A stretch of 64,000 nucleotides of DNA from Cycas panzhihuaensis (Eukaryota; Cycadophyta): the NCBI GenBank assembly GCA_023213395.1, contig CM041465.1, positions 166,229,741 to 166,293,740 of the forward strand, in the 5' to 3' direction. Positions 35,820 through 46,536 of the stretch are shown piece after piece; the first letter of the stretch is position 1; each line of letters begins with the position of its first letter. The position numbers were made by a program, and so were the translations under genes. The notes below the pieces were generated by a model, which had not been told where the DNA came from, made no database searches, and saw nothing but the letters and a program-made list of their open reading frames with translations.

Positions 35820-36640
35820 TTTAATGAGCCAACAACCTATGATTATCTAATTGTTCAAGCTCAAAAAGGTGAGACTCTAAAATTTTGAAATCAAATAAAC
35901 TATTACACAAAGTCATGCATAATGGATGAAGCACAGTTTCACCTGGAAAAGATTGCTTCAACACAAAACATTAAGTGAAAAGGAGAATATTTTATAATAA
36001 TTTTAGTCATGGTATGATAGGCCCGTAGTATAGGATAGAGTTATAAATGCCAATCTATTTTTTAAGTGTTTGCTATCTTCTAAAGGATTTTCACCAAAAT
36101 TTTATTAAATGCTTTAGCTTGTCTACTTTCCTTAGAATAATATAGATATGGTCTTACATGCTTAATGTCTAATTTAACACATAGTTCCTAAACAACATCA
36201 TTAATGAAATAGGTTCCTTAATCTGATACAAAAGTATTAGGAATTCTAAATCTATAAATAATGTGATTAAAGAGAAATAGAGCAATGGTATGTTTATTAG
36301 CTTTAACAGTATACATTGCTTTTACTCATTTGGTAAAGTAATCAATGGCTATGATAATGAACTTATGTCTATTTGAGGATGGAGGATTAAATGGACTAAT
36401 AAAATCTAAACCCCATTTAGCAAAAGGACTAGAGGAATTAATTGAATGTAATAGAGAAGGTGGCCTCAAAATTTGGTTATCAAATAATGAACAATTCAAA
36501 CAATGACAAATAAATAAATATGCATTAAAAAATAACGTTGGCTAATAAGATCTAGCTCTTATGATCTTTTCTACCATAGAATGACTAGGAAACTGACCAT
36601 CACAAATCCTAAATAATAATCATTCAATATGCTTTGAGAT
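35820..36640 (-). pseudogene. gypsy integrase relic
   Basis: Minus-strand translation reads GQFPSHSMVEKIIRA, then AKWGLDFISPFNPPSSNRH, KFIIIAIDYFTK, RIPNTFVSD and KLDIKHVRPYLYYS, which track the gypsy integrase zinc-binding end and core, with the DYFTK segment and the VSD strand holding catalytic Asp. Many TAG/TAA stops. It ends abruptly around 35820. Confidence 0.82.
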
Positions 36641-36939
36641 TCAAATTCATAACTATATCTAAGAAGAATCGAATCTCGAGATTGATAATACAATTCATCG
36701 TCTAAAATAACATAGCATGAAGAAAGTAGACAAGTTCATCATTTTTCTTCTTGTCCTAGATTTGGTTTCTAAGTTTGATTTTATAAATACCTAACTACAT
36801 TAGAATACCACTTTGAATAGATATCTAATAGTAAGATGTACTTGTCTAGGAAAGACTCATAAAAAGCTTGAATAATTTCTTTTTATGACACATGCATATC
36901 AATAATATGCTTAGCTATTTCCATTCCTTTATTTGAATT

Positions 36940-38107
36940 AATTAAATAAATCTCAAGGTTGAATTCTTAGAGAAGAATAATCCATTTCCTAGCATGGCCA
37001 AAAAGATCAAGCTTGGTTAGTAAATACTTTAAAGGATTAGAATTTACCATGACTTTAGTGTGGGTAAATAATAAATAATATTGTAACTTTTTAATGGCAT
37101 AGACAATAGCAAGAAATTGTCATTTGATCTTGGGACAAGCAAACTTGAGATCAAAAATAAGTTTTTTGATATAATAAATGACATATTCCTTCCAAGAGTT
37201 GTCAAGTTTCATAAGTACTATTGATACAAATAAATTTGAAGTGGTTGTATAAAGGATGAAATCCTTTGAAATTTGAGGAGGGCATAATATTCAAGCTTGG
37301 ATGAAAACATTTTTTATAATTTTAAAAGCTTCTTGACAAGTTGAGTTCAAAATAGATGGAACGTTTTTATGACAAAGTTGATTTAAACGTTGAGCCTTAA
37401 AAGTAAGGTCAGTTATGAAATGATACAAGGATCCATTTCTATCCAAAAAGGATTTTATGTGGGTAACTATTGTAGAAGGATACATGTCTAAAATAACTTT
37501 AACTTTATTGGGGTCAATGCTAATCCCACGAATATTTATAATAAAGCCAAGTAGCTTTCTGGCAATTACAGTAAATACACATTTGGTAAGATTTAAATGG
37601 ATTAGATATTTGACATGCCTTTCAAATATCAATCCTAAATTATAAATATGATCAAAATGATTATGAGATCATCCATTTAAAACATCAACATAAGAATTTA
37701 CTAAATCTTGAGAAATGAGATCATGAAATTGTCATGGCATGTTAATATGTTGCACTAGAATTAATGAGCCTAAATAGCATCACATAATAAGGATAGGTAC
37801 CACAAGGGGTAGTAAATAAAGTTTTTATTTGATCTTTTTTAGCTAGACAAATTTGGTTATAGCTAGAAAACTTGTCCATTAGAGACATGAATTCAAAACT
37901 TGTAGTTGAATTGATGATTGAGTCAATAAATAGTACATGATAATTATGTTTAGGACATACCCTGTTAAGTTGAAGAAAGTCAATACAAACTTGAATAGAT
38001 CCATTTTTATTCATAACTAGAATGATATTCAAAACCCATTTAGGATAACTGATGGGATAAATGAATTTATCTTTTAAAAACTTTTTAAGTTCATTCTTAA
38101 TAAGCAA
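36940..38107 (-). pseudogene. gypsy reverse transcriptase-RNase H relic
   Basis: 37742-38107 reads VMNKNGSIQVCIDFLQLN, FMSLMDKFSSYNQI and LFTTPCGTYPYYVMLFRL, the palm and fingers of gypsy RT. The catalytic box, in the gap before 37632, has become YVDV instead of YVDD. 37291-37632 holds the RT end (HLNLTKCVF, KLLGFIINIRGISIDPNKV) and the RNase H start. RNase H continues in fragments to about 36940. Confidence 0.88.
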
Positions 38108-38131
38108 GGATAATTAAGGTTTGATGCGTCT

Positions 38132-38707
38132 TTATTTTTGCTTGACAAGGTGAGTATTGGGATGGATAGCAATATTATGAACAATAATGCTAGGGTCCAT
38201 GCGAGGCATGTCATCATAATACCATACAAAGACCTCATGAAATTCCTTAAAGAGATTAATGTATGCTTGATGTTCATCAAGAGTACATTTGATATCTAAT
38301 TTAATGATTCGAGGAGATAATGTCATAGATATATTGATGTCAACGATTTCACCTAGTAACATTGGATTACCCTCTTTAAAATGTTTAAGAGTAGAAGGCA
38401 AAACATCATCAAATCCAAATTATTGGATTAAGGGAGGAGTGGGGGGGGGAGTAGTCTAAAGAATTTCCCAAGTATTTGAAGTATTAAGCTTATCAAAAGT
38501 AGATTCAAATTCAATTGATTTAGACATAAGGTAGAAAGGGTGTTGATTTTTGTTATTAAAATCATCTTGTGTTTCATCATTAGAAAATTGGAAGTTCAAG
38601 ATTGCATCATCATCTTGAAACAAATCTAATGTGGTAACATAATTAGTCTTAATGAGAAATACTCCTAGAAGGTCTAGGAGGAAACCCAAGAGGAGAGATA
38701 ATTCCAT
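38132..38707 (-). pseudogene. gypsy linker before RT
   Basis: 38132-38401 ends in AYINLFKEFHEVFVWYYDDM and DPSIIVHNIAI, the same RT lead-in as in element 1 (LLFWEFHDVFTWDY). 38456-38707 is an acidic spacer. A poly-G run at 38441-38449 breaks the frame. Confidence 0.78.
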
Positions 38708-38859
38708 AAATACCTAAACCTATATCTTTTATCTGTTACTCTTGATAAAAATAGAGGAATGGAATAGCTTGAATTTTTTATATTTTCATAGGTGCTTTAG
38801 TATGGAATTTGGATAACTTGACAACTTTAACATGGATGGTATGGTCTGCGTTGCTTGAA

Positions 38860-39160
38860 GCTAAGGTTGACCTAGAAGAATATTATAATTTAGAGTAGTA
38901 TCAATAACTTTAACATTAACTTCAACTATGTTGCCTTCAAATGTAATAGGTAAATTATAATTTTTCCCCATGTTTAAATGCTTTATGGCATTAAACCCTT
39001 TAATAGAAGTAATATTCTTGTCCAACATTTTATGTTATAGAGCTCGCATGAGCAATATAGGGATGACATCTATAGAAGACCCATCATCAACAACAATATA
39101 ATGGATGGTTATGTCACGAATGATTACTTGGACCATATATAATCCAGGATCAATCTAAGT
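38860..39160 (-). pseudogene. gypsy aspartic protease relic
   Basis: Minus-strand reading gives IVVDDGSSIDVIPILLM, with the active site seen as D-D-G-S, then VEVNVKVIDTTLNYNILLG, the closing YNxLLGxP strand. Only point stops interrupt it. Confidence 0.8.
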
Positions 39161-39564
39161 TAAAACATTAGTGGGAAGTGAAGAGAAGTCAAAGGATAAA
39201 ACTTGAGAAGGGGTTTTAAAGGATTGTATTCCTAATATATTAAGATAATTATGTCTCTATAAAGGATAATATTCCAAAACATCAAATAATGACATACTCA
39301 ATGAAATACTCCTTAAATCATTCACAGGGGAATATAAGGGAAAGGATCGATTCCCAATAATTAGAGTAGACGGTTTAAAAACCTTTGAATTACGAGGATT
39401 AGAAACTAACATTGGGAGTTTATACTCCCTTGACTTATACTCATATTAAGAATCATGCTTTACAACTTTTGAATGATTTTAAACTACAAAGAAATGAGAT
39501 AAACCAATACTATTAGATTTTATTAAATATATTTATGACATAGGTTTCTTTCTGAAAAGGGTTA

Positions 39565-39850
39565 ATGTCACAAGGTCATTACATTAGTTGATTATTTTTA
39601 AAAAGGGTCTTAAGTGAACTTTAAATTAGATCACTTAAGTGAAATGCACTTTCATGTACATTATATATAATTTCATTTCACCTAACTCTAATGTTCCCTC
39701 TCTCAATATAAAAATAAAAGCTCAATGGAGGATACTCATTCTAACCTCCCCATTTTGTGAGAGCTACTTTCTTTCTCTCAATTCTCTCTTGCTCCCATGT
39801 TTACCTTTGTGCTTAGTGCATAGAGATGAAGGATAGATCCACTCTTTTCA
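39565..39850 (+). repeat. 5' LTR of plus-strand copia (left end uncertain)
   Basis: Inferred from the primer site GTGGTATCAGAG that follows. It ends CTCTTTTCA. A CATTATATATAAT TATA-like box lies near 39658. No second copy of this LTR was found, so the left end is a guess. Confidence 0.45.
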
Positions 39851-39852
39851 TG

Positions 39853-39864
39853 TGGTATCAGAGT
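39853..39864 (+). other. tRNA-iMet primer binding site
   Basis: TGGTATCAGAGT, a standard plant copia primer site, two bases after the inferred LTR end. Confidence 0.85.
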
Positions 39865-41800
39865 TTACTTCCTTCATATTCCTCACTTACACTTGCAATG
39901 GAGCCATCACTTCCTTCTCCCCTACAATCCATGTGGTGAAGGAGATTGTGAAAGTGGATTTAGAAATATTTTCAAGTTATTATGATAATATATTTTATAT
40001 TATTTTCTTTCCCTTTCTCTTTTGTAGGTTTGGAAGCATAATACAAGGAGTTGTAATGCCCAAGGATTCCAATCCTTTGGTGGCCATTCATGCTATCTCA
40101 TTCTTCTTTTTCTTTCCCCTCTTTTTGTCCATTTAATGAGGAAATCTTTGTTAAAATTTTTCCAGCATTTAGAAGAATGATTATAAGGGGAGGTTTTACC
40201 CATTTTGTTTAAAGAATTTTGATCCATTTAAAATATCCATCATTATATGCTCTAACCTTGCCTATATTAGGATCCTGGTGATCAAAAAATGATGGAAATT
40301 TCATATGGCATCATGTGTTAATGAGATATTAGCAAGCTGAAATTTTTCCAGAAATATAATTTGTTTATTGAACTTCACAAGTCTGCAAAATCTTCTACAA
40401 AGCTCTAATTGACATGATTCCAATTTTCAAAAATGAGGCTCTGACTCTACTTTCTAGCACAAAAATTGCTACTCAATTTTGATGTCGTATGAGGAAGTTA
40501 TCACTGTTTTAGTGAACAATAGTTATTTTTAGTAAGAATTCTGGGAAAATATAACCTCCTAACTTTGCGGGGCTGCCAAAAACTTTTCAGAACTCATTTG
40601 GACTTGATTCTACTTCCTGAAAATGAAGCTCTGAGTCTAGTTTACAGCAAAAAAACTAACACTGCATTTTGACATTATGGGAGAAAGTTATTGTTGATTT
40701 AGTGAAGACTACTTTCTTTTGTATTAACAAAAAAAAAAAGTGAAGAAAATTTCTTCCTTCTTTTTATAAGGCTTAAAAGCCCATTATAAAAGTGAGAAGA
40801 AAAAAACACCTAGATCTGAGCAATATCTAGCACCCTCACTCACTTATTAGCATTGCATTTTATCACTCTAAAATCACTCAAAGCAAGCACTCTAAAGATA
40901 AGAAAGTACTCCAAGTAAGCATTCTATTTTCAGTTAAATGTACACTTGATGCAATTTGATAATCTTTTCACTCTTCCTAAAAGGAACGCATCACATACGC
41001 TATTTTCTACCATCTTATACCTATTCACACACTCGTCAAGGTTGAGATACCTTAGTTGGTTGAATGATGTGCCATAAAGGAGGTGTGAATTTCAAGTTGA
41101 GATTGAACTAAACCGAAATATTGGTGAGGTTTGGTTAGCCATACCATCGTGTCTCAATCAAGGATCATCATGATAACCAACTAGGAAAACTAAAACTTTA
41201 ATACAAGATTAAAATATACCTGATCCAATATCTATCATAGCCATGGGTATGCACGTACCACTCTTTAGAGGAGGTATATAGCTGCTTATTCATGAACTGG
41301 GTGAGGATTAGGAGTACTTGGGCTCCATTGTGACTTGGATTTCATCACCAAGCACAATTGTAGGTATCATAGATGAAGGCCAACTTAATTCTACTAGAAG
41401 CCTAGGCATCCCTTCAAAAACCTCAACTACATGTTAGACACAAGTTAGAGGTTATTAGGTTGATTACACATCCTACATTTGAGTTTCAAGTTGTGTAAAC
41501 CCAATGATGTCAGCTTCTACAATCGTATATATTGATCACTTACTTATTTATAAAAAGTGATCCATAGTGTAATCACAATCATAGTACTTCTCATATTCCT
41601 GTTGTGTTAGGTTAATATTTGTCACAAGTGTTGGTGACTTTTCTCTAAGTTGCTCCCTTCATCTTTAAGCAACCATTCTTACTTCTTCTTCCTTTTGCTA
41701 CACTACTTCATTACATTTCCCATTTATAAATAATGATTGGTCATTTATTGCCATCACTTTTATAGTCCATTGTTCATTTCTTCCCTTCTTAAAAGACACC
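39865..41800 (+). other. leader of plus-strand copia
   Basis: About 1.9 kb without a gene. The open frame at 39852-40136 overlaps the primer site and shows no domain. Confidence 0.5.
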
Positions 41801-42790
41801 ATGTCTCCACAGTTTAAGCAAAATGTGAATTGCATTCTAAAAAGGAAAGAAAATTGGGAAATGCGATTCATTGGTGTCAGAAATGTTACAAAGTATGAAG
41901 GTTTATAGAGAGATCACTTACAACCTATACCATCTGTTGCAGCTATAGCTACCTCAGTTGCTTCTAGAGGAGGTGCTCCAACTGCTCCCACTGAAGTTGC
42001 AGCTAAACACCAATGGGAACTTGATGATGATAAAGTTTGTGCAGGGATATTGCTTGTCATTGATTATTTCCTATATAATCTCATTAATGAAGTTGTATAT
42101 GATACAACATAGAAAGTTTTTGAAGTTTTTAAGAAGAACTTTGACACTAAATTAGACTTAGAATTTGTTCACTTAGTGCTGAAGATGAACAAATTGAAAA
42201 TGCATAAAGGACATGCAAGTGAGATAATCAATCACCTTTATCTAATCAAGTAAGCTATTGATAAAGATTTTAAAACTCAATGCATTACATGAGTTTTCTT
42301 GATTCAGTCATGTCTCCATATCTCATATTATAAAATTCTATTGGGAAATCTTCAATCTAGTGACACTTTGAAGACCCTAAACTTTGAAGCTCTTGATGAT
42401 AAGTTTATTGAATTTGATAAGACTTTTGATACCAACTTTTCTACTATATCAGATCTAGTTGATGCTACTTTTGAAGTGGAAGAAGATCTTTGTTATACTA
42501 AAAATCAAGGTCAACACTCTTATAGAGGTGGTAATTCCCATGGAAGAGGAAGAGATAGACAACAAGGACAACGTCCTCTTGGTCAACAGGCTCCTCAACT
42601 CCAACAAAAAAAGTCTCAAGGCCAAGGCCAAAATAATTAACCTGGACCTAGATCCAGTAATCAGAAACAATCCAACCAGCCCAATACTTCTTATAGGACT
42701 GGAAATCAAACAATTGTGTACCAAAGGTGTAATAGAAAAGGACATTATACCAAAAATTATAAAACTGCCACCAACAAACTACCAAGTTAT
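41801..42790 (+). pseudogene. copia Gag relic
   Basis: From ATG 41801 one frame reads MSPQFKQNVNCILKRKENWE, then WELDDDKVCAGILLVI, INEVVYDTT, VFEVFKKNFDTK, LKMNKLKMHKG, with later open part 42299-42640 ending in a Gly/Arg/Gln-rich stretch (SYRGGNSHGRGRD). A degraded knuckle, CNRKGHYTKN, follows at about 42730. The frame stays the same into protease and integrase, with only stop codons breaking it. Confidence 0.85.
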
Positions 42791-42805
42791 CAATAGCGCC
42801 ATGGT

Positions 42806-44450
42806 GTGCATAATGTTGATAATACTTCTTATGAAGATGCTTTTGGTGGAATGCAATTTACTCATGCATACCTTCAAAGAATTGGGACCACTTCATCAAA
42901 TGTTGTTGATAGATCCACTAAGTATATTGAGGATCATTATGGCTATGCTTATTCACTTTTAACTTCATCACTTGGAGTTGCAAATAGTGCCACCTCAAAT
43001 ACTTCATTGTGGATCATGGATACTGGAGTAACACAACACATGACTTATCATCACCAGTTCTTTCAGGATTATGACTCTGAAGTTTAGGGTGTTGTACACA
43101 TGGCTGACAAATCATCTTAACCAGTCAAAGGATTTGGAACTATTTTCTTGAAACTCCTAGGCCTTCCAGATTTTACATTTGTTGATGTTTTATATATTCC
43201 TGATCTGAAGCAAAATATGCTCTCCCTGTCCACCCTTTTCTCTCATGGATTTAATTTGAGTGTAAATGCAAATAATCAAACTCTATGTGTCATTCACCCT
43301 CCTTCAAATGCTATGGTTATGACCAGAATTCTTGATGGTAAACTTTTTCACCTAACTAGCTCACCATCCTCTGAATCCAACTATGTTGATGATGACTTTG
43401 TTTTTACCATAACCCTGACTCCTCAAAAGTTGTGCCAAGCAACCCTATGGCATGCTCGTATGGGCAATATCAAAATTGATTATTTAAGAGAACTACAAGC
43501 CACTCTTCTTGGTTTGCCTAGGCTCTCCTCTAAGCCCTTTAAATGCGAAGCATGTATTATTGCCAAATCTCAAAGATAACCCTTTCCTCATAGTCAGTGG
43601 AAATCTAGCCAACCTTTACAGCTTGTACACTCAGATATATGCGGTCATATACCCATCCCTTCTCTCAAACAGAAGTGGTACTATATTACTTTCATTGATG
43701 ATTTTACTAAGAAAGTATAGGTTGCTTTTCTTGCAAAGAAAGATGAAGTTTTTTCTAGGTTTCAAGCTTTCAAGGCCTGCATGGAAAATGAATTTGGATT
43801 CAAGATCAAAATACTCAAGACTGACAATGGTGGTGAGTACACATCTAATGAGTTTGAATCGTACCTATGTCAACATGGAATCAAATATCAGACCACTATT
43901 GTAGGTACACCCCAACAAAATAGAGTTGTCGAGCGCATGAATAGGACCATCATGAACATGGCTTATGTTATGCTGGTATATAAGAATGTCTCTGTCTCTC
44001 TTTGGGTTGAGGCTATCTGGACTGCTATGTATTGCATCAACATTTCTAGTCCCTCCAAGCTCGGCCCCTCTCCACGTGAAATGTGATATGGACAAACCCC
44101 CACTATCTCCCACTTCATAAGTTTTGGCTCTACTTGTTATACTGATATTCTGGAGGAACATAGAAATAAGCTCCAAGATAGAGCCATCAAAGGCATCTTT
44201 GTTGGATACCCTATGGACAAAAAGGGATACAAGGTTTTCATATCTTCACAACCCAAAATCATCATCACTAGAGATGTTATCTTTGCAAAGATTGAAGATC
44301 AATTACTTAGACTTGACTCCAAGATGTCTTCATACTGATTTAATGACGCTACTAAATTTGATATCCATATTCCAAAATTTAGGGGGGGAGATGCTCAACA
44401 GTTGCTCAAAATCTTGGAATCTAACAATAGAGCCTCAGAGGATACAAGCT
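42806..44450 (+). pseudogene. copia protease-integrase relic, RT absent
   Basis: Same frame as gag. 42806-43087 holds the protease box WIMDTGVTQHMTYH. 43148-43579 has VLYIPDLKQNMLSLSTL and the pre-integrase zinc motif (LWHARMGN, CEACIIAKS). The core reads VHSDICGHIPIPSL, FIDDFTKKV, ILKTDNGGEYTSNEF, HGIKYQTTIVGTPQQNRVVE (all three catalytic acids visible), then FVGYPMDKKGYKVF. Coding character ends around 44450. No RT or RNase H follows, and a TRIM-like relic and then the split gypsy element come next. It is therefore truncated. Confidence 0.88.
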
Positions 44451-44451
44451 G

Positions 44452-44772
44452 TGACTCCCAACCAATGTGTATACATCTAGCACCATCATTTGTGAACATG
44501 ATCAACTGGGGGCTTTTGGTGTAACGACAACCTGTGACAAGTGGTATTAGAGTGACCAGGGTTTAAAACCAGTCCTATGTACTACAATAGTGCACCCAGA
44601 CATACGTGAAGGTGTTGGTAGGTCCATCGAGAGTCATGGTGGACATGCATGCCGTGTAGGTACAGCTGACTCCTCGTGATGGGGGAGTGTTGGAGCGCAT
44701 GACACTAACTATCATGAGGAAGTCCTCTTCCCAAATCACCTCAGGGATTTTGGTATAACGGCAACTCATGAT
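44452..44772 (+). mobile_element. TRIM-like miniature LTR relic (tentative)
   Basis: A TGGTATTAGAG primer-like site (44542-44552) follows a segment ending TTTTGGTGTAACGACAACC. About 135 bp on, GATGGGGGAG precedes TGTTGGAGCGCATG (44688), and the sequence then ends with the related TTTTGGTATAACGGCAACTC. This is the LTR, primer site, polypurine tract, LTR order of a TRIM, without any coding. The LTR copies align only in their last 40 bp, so the call is weak. Confidence 0.4.
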
Positions 44773-44796
44773 GCTTTCTAGCTACTTTATTAGATT

Positions 44797-46162
44797 CATT
44801 TAGTTCAAAAATCCAAATTCTAGGAGAAGCTTAAGGGACAAAGTTAAGACTTTATCTTAATAAGGTATAACTCAAAATAAAAGTAGATTCAAAAGAATTT
44901 GAAGTAGGAGAAGAAAATTGAGAACATATTACTTGCAAGGGATCTAAAGTTGGGTAATTATGATCTTACAATGTATTAAGTTAATTTTGCAAACTTTGAA
45001 TTTGAGCCCTAAGTTGTTGTGTATCAACAAGTAAACTTTGCATCATATGTATAGGACATTTATTATTATTATTATTATTTGGAAATGGGTCTTTATGCAT
45101 TCCCAACTCTTGGTTGGGATTGGGTGGTTGTCCTTGATGTACTTGATTTTGGTTACAACAATTACAATTAGTATGGGTGGAAACCTAACAAATCAAACAC
45201 CGTAATCATTCTCGACAAATGTTTTCCTAATGATTATTTTTTCCATAATGATTATAATAGAGAGGTTCTACCCATGATTGTTGTTATCTATTTATAGGAG
45301 TAGATGGAAGATTATTCTAAGAATAATGAGGAGGATTAAGTTGTCCCCTTAGTTGATTAATATAAGGTTTATTCATGCATCATTATATATCTTATATAAA
45401 TGACTTCTGGTGTTCATTTTGTACAATAACATTTTAAATAAATTATGTCAACTAGGTAATAGATGCAATAAGATCAGGTAATGATGTTGAAGAAAAGGAT
45501 TAAGTAGCTTACACAGCCTATTGAGCAGGTTGATATGGAAGAGGTAAAGGTGGCCCTCCACTGACAACTCCATCAAAATTTGGATCATTAAGTCAAATAA
45601 TTTGTAAAGGTATTGGGTTTTCAATAATAACTAATCCTGACTAAATTAATACATGTTTATATTACCAAGAAATCTATTCAACTTTAAAATATGATCTAGG
45701 ATTTTGTATTAGGAGCTCAAACTAGACAATTCTTATGAGATTATCTAGAAAGATATATTTAATAATAACATCATTAAGAGGTATAGTATAATGACTAACC
45801 TACTCACAAAAACTCTTTATGTGCTGACTACTAGTTACATGGAATATTTGCTTCTATGTTAGTAATGTTCAAATACCATCATCTTCGACTTTGGGAAAAG
45901 CAAAATGATTGAGAAAATTATCAAGTAGCTCTCTAGTATTATTCATTGAATTAGTAAGAAGCTTCACAAACCATAAGGTGTTAGCATCCCCTAAGATCAT
46001 ACAGGGAAAGAGTCTCAGTTGAATGTTGTCATTATAAATTTGAGTGATGTTAAGGAAAGCATCTATGTGCTTTTCAGGATCTTCATCTAATCTACCATAA
46101 AACTTAGGTAAACTAGGTGGGATCATTAACATATTTGGCCCAGTTACATGTATGACTAACAT
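44797..46162 (-). pseudogene. gypsy Gag relic
   Basis: 45869-46162 is the Gag core start: MIPPSLPKFYGRLDEDPEKH followed by IDAFLNITQIYNDNIQLRLFPC and ELLDNFLNHFAFP. Downstream pieces to about 44950 include a degraded Cys/His-rich stretch, an NQELGMHKDPFPN segment with an Asn run from an ATT repeat (45061-45079), and MMQSLLVDTQQLRAQIQSL, the usual Gag tail. It belongs to the element whose protease lies beyond the copia insertion at 39.2 kb. Confidence 0.82.
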
Positions 46163-46505
46163 GGATGATCCAATGTGAGTAAGGTATCAAAATCATGAAG
46201 TTGTGAAAATAAGACTAGACTCACTCATGATAAACTAAGAAACAAAATACTGATGAGAATATTGTCAAATTATCACAAAGACTAATGTGACAACAAATTT
46301 TGTTGGATATGAAATAATAAAATATGAGGAGGGAGACATAGACTACCTATCTTACAAGAGATAGAAACCTCCCCAAGCATGCATGGTTGAAAGGGGGACA
46401 AACCTCTCAATCGATGAGAAAACTGAATGGGGTTAATGGGAACCCAAAATGTCAATGCAACATTGTAGAAGTGGTTAAGATGACTACTATAGGACTGAGA
46501 TTCAA

Positions 46506-46524
46506 GTCCCTAGTATGGTCACCA
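46506..46524 (-). other. primer binding site, split gypsy element
   Basis: Minus-strand TGGTGACCATACTAGGGAC, nearly identical to the site at 20065-20083. An LTR end is inferred at about 46537. Confidence 0.75.
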
Positions 46525-46536
46525 GAAAAATATTAA

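Larger units (their letters stand above)
35820..46536 (-). mobile_element. second minus-strand Ty3/gypsy element, split
   Basis: Reading leftward from the primer site at 46524: gag, then foreign DNA (about 39.5-44.79 kb), then protease, linker, RT, RNase H and integrase. Integrase fades near 35820 and no 3' LTR is seen. The element shares its primer site with the other gypsy elements. No aRH was found between RNase H and integrase. Confidence 0.85.

Noticed and set aside
42459-42962. 167-codon plus-strand frame
   Set aside because: Out of frame with the copia gag-protease frame that has clear domain matches over the same bases.
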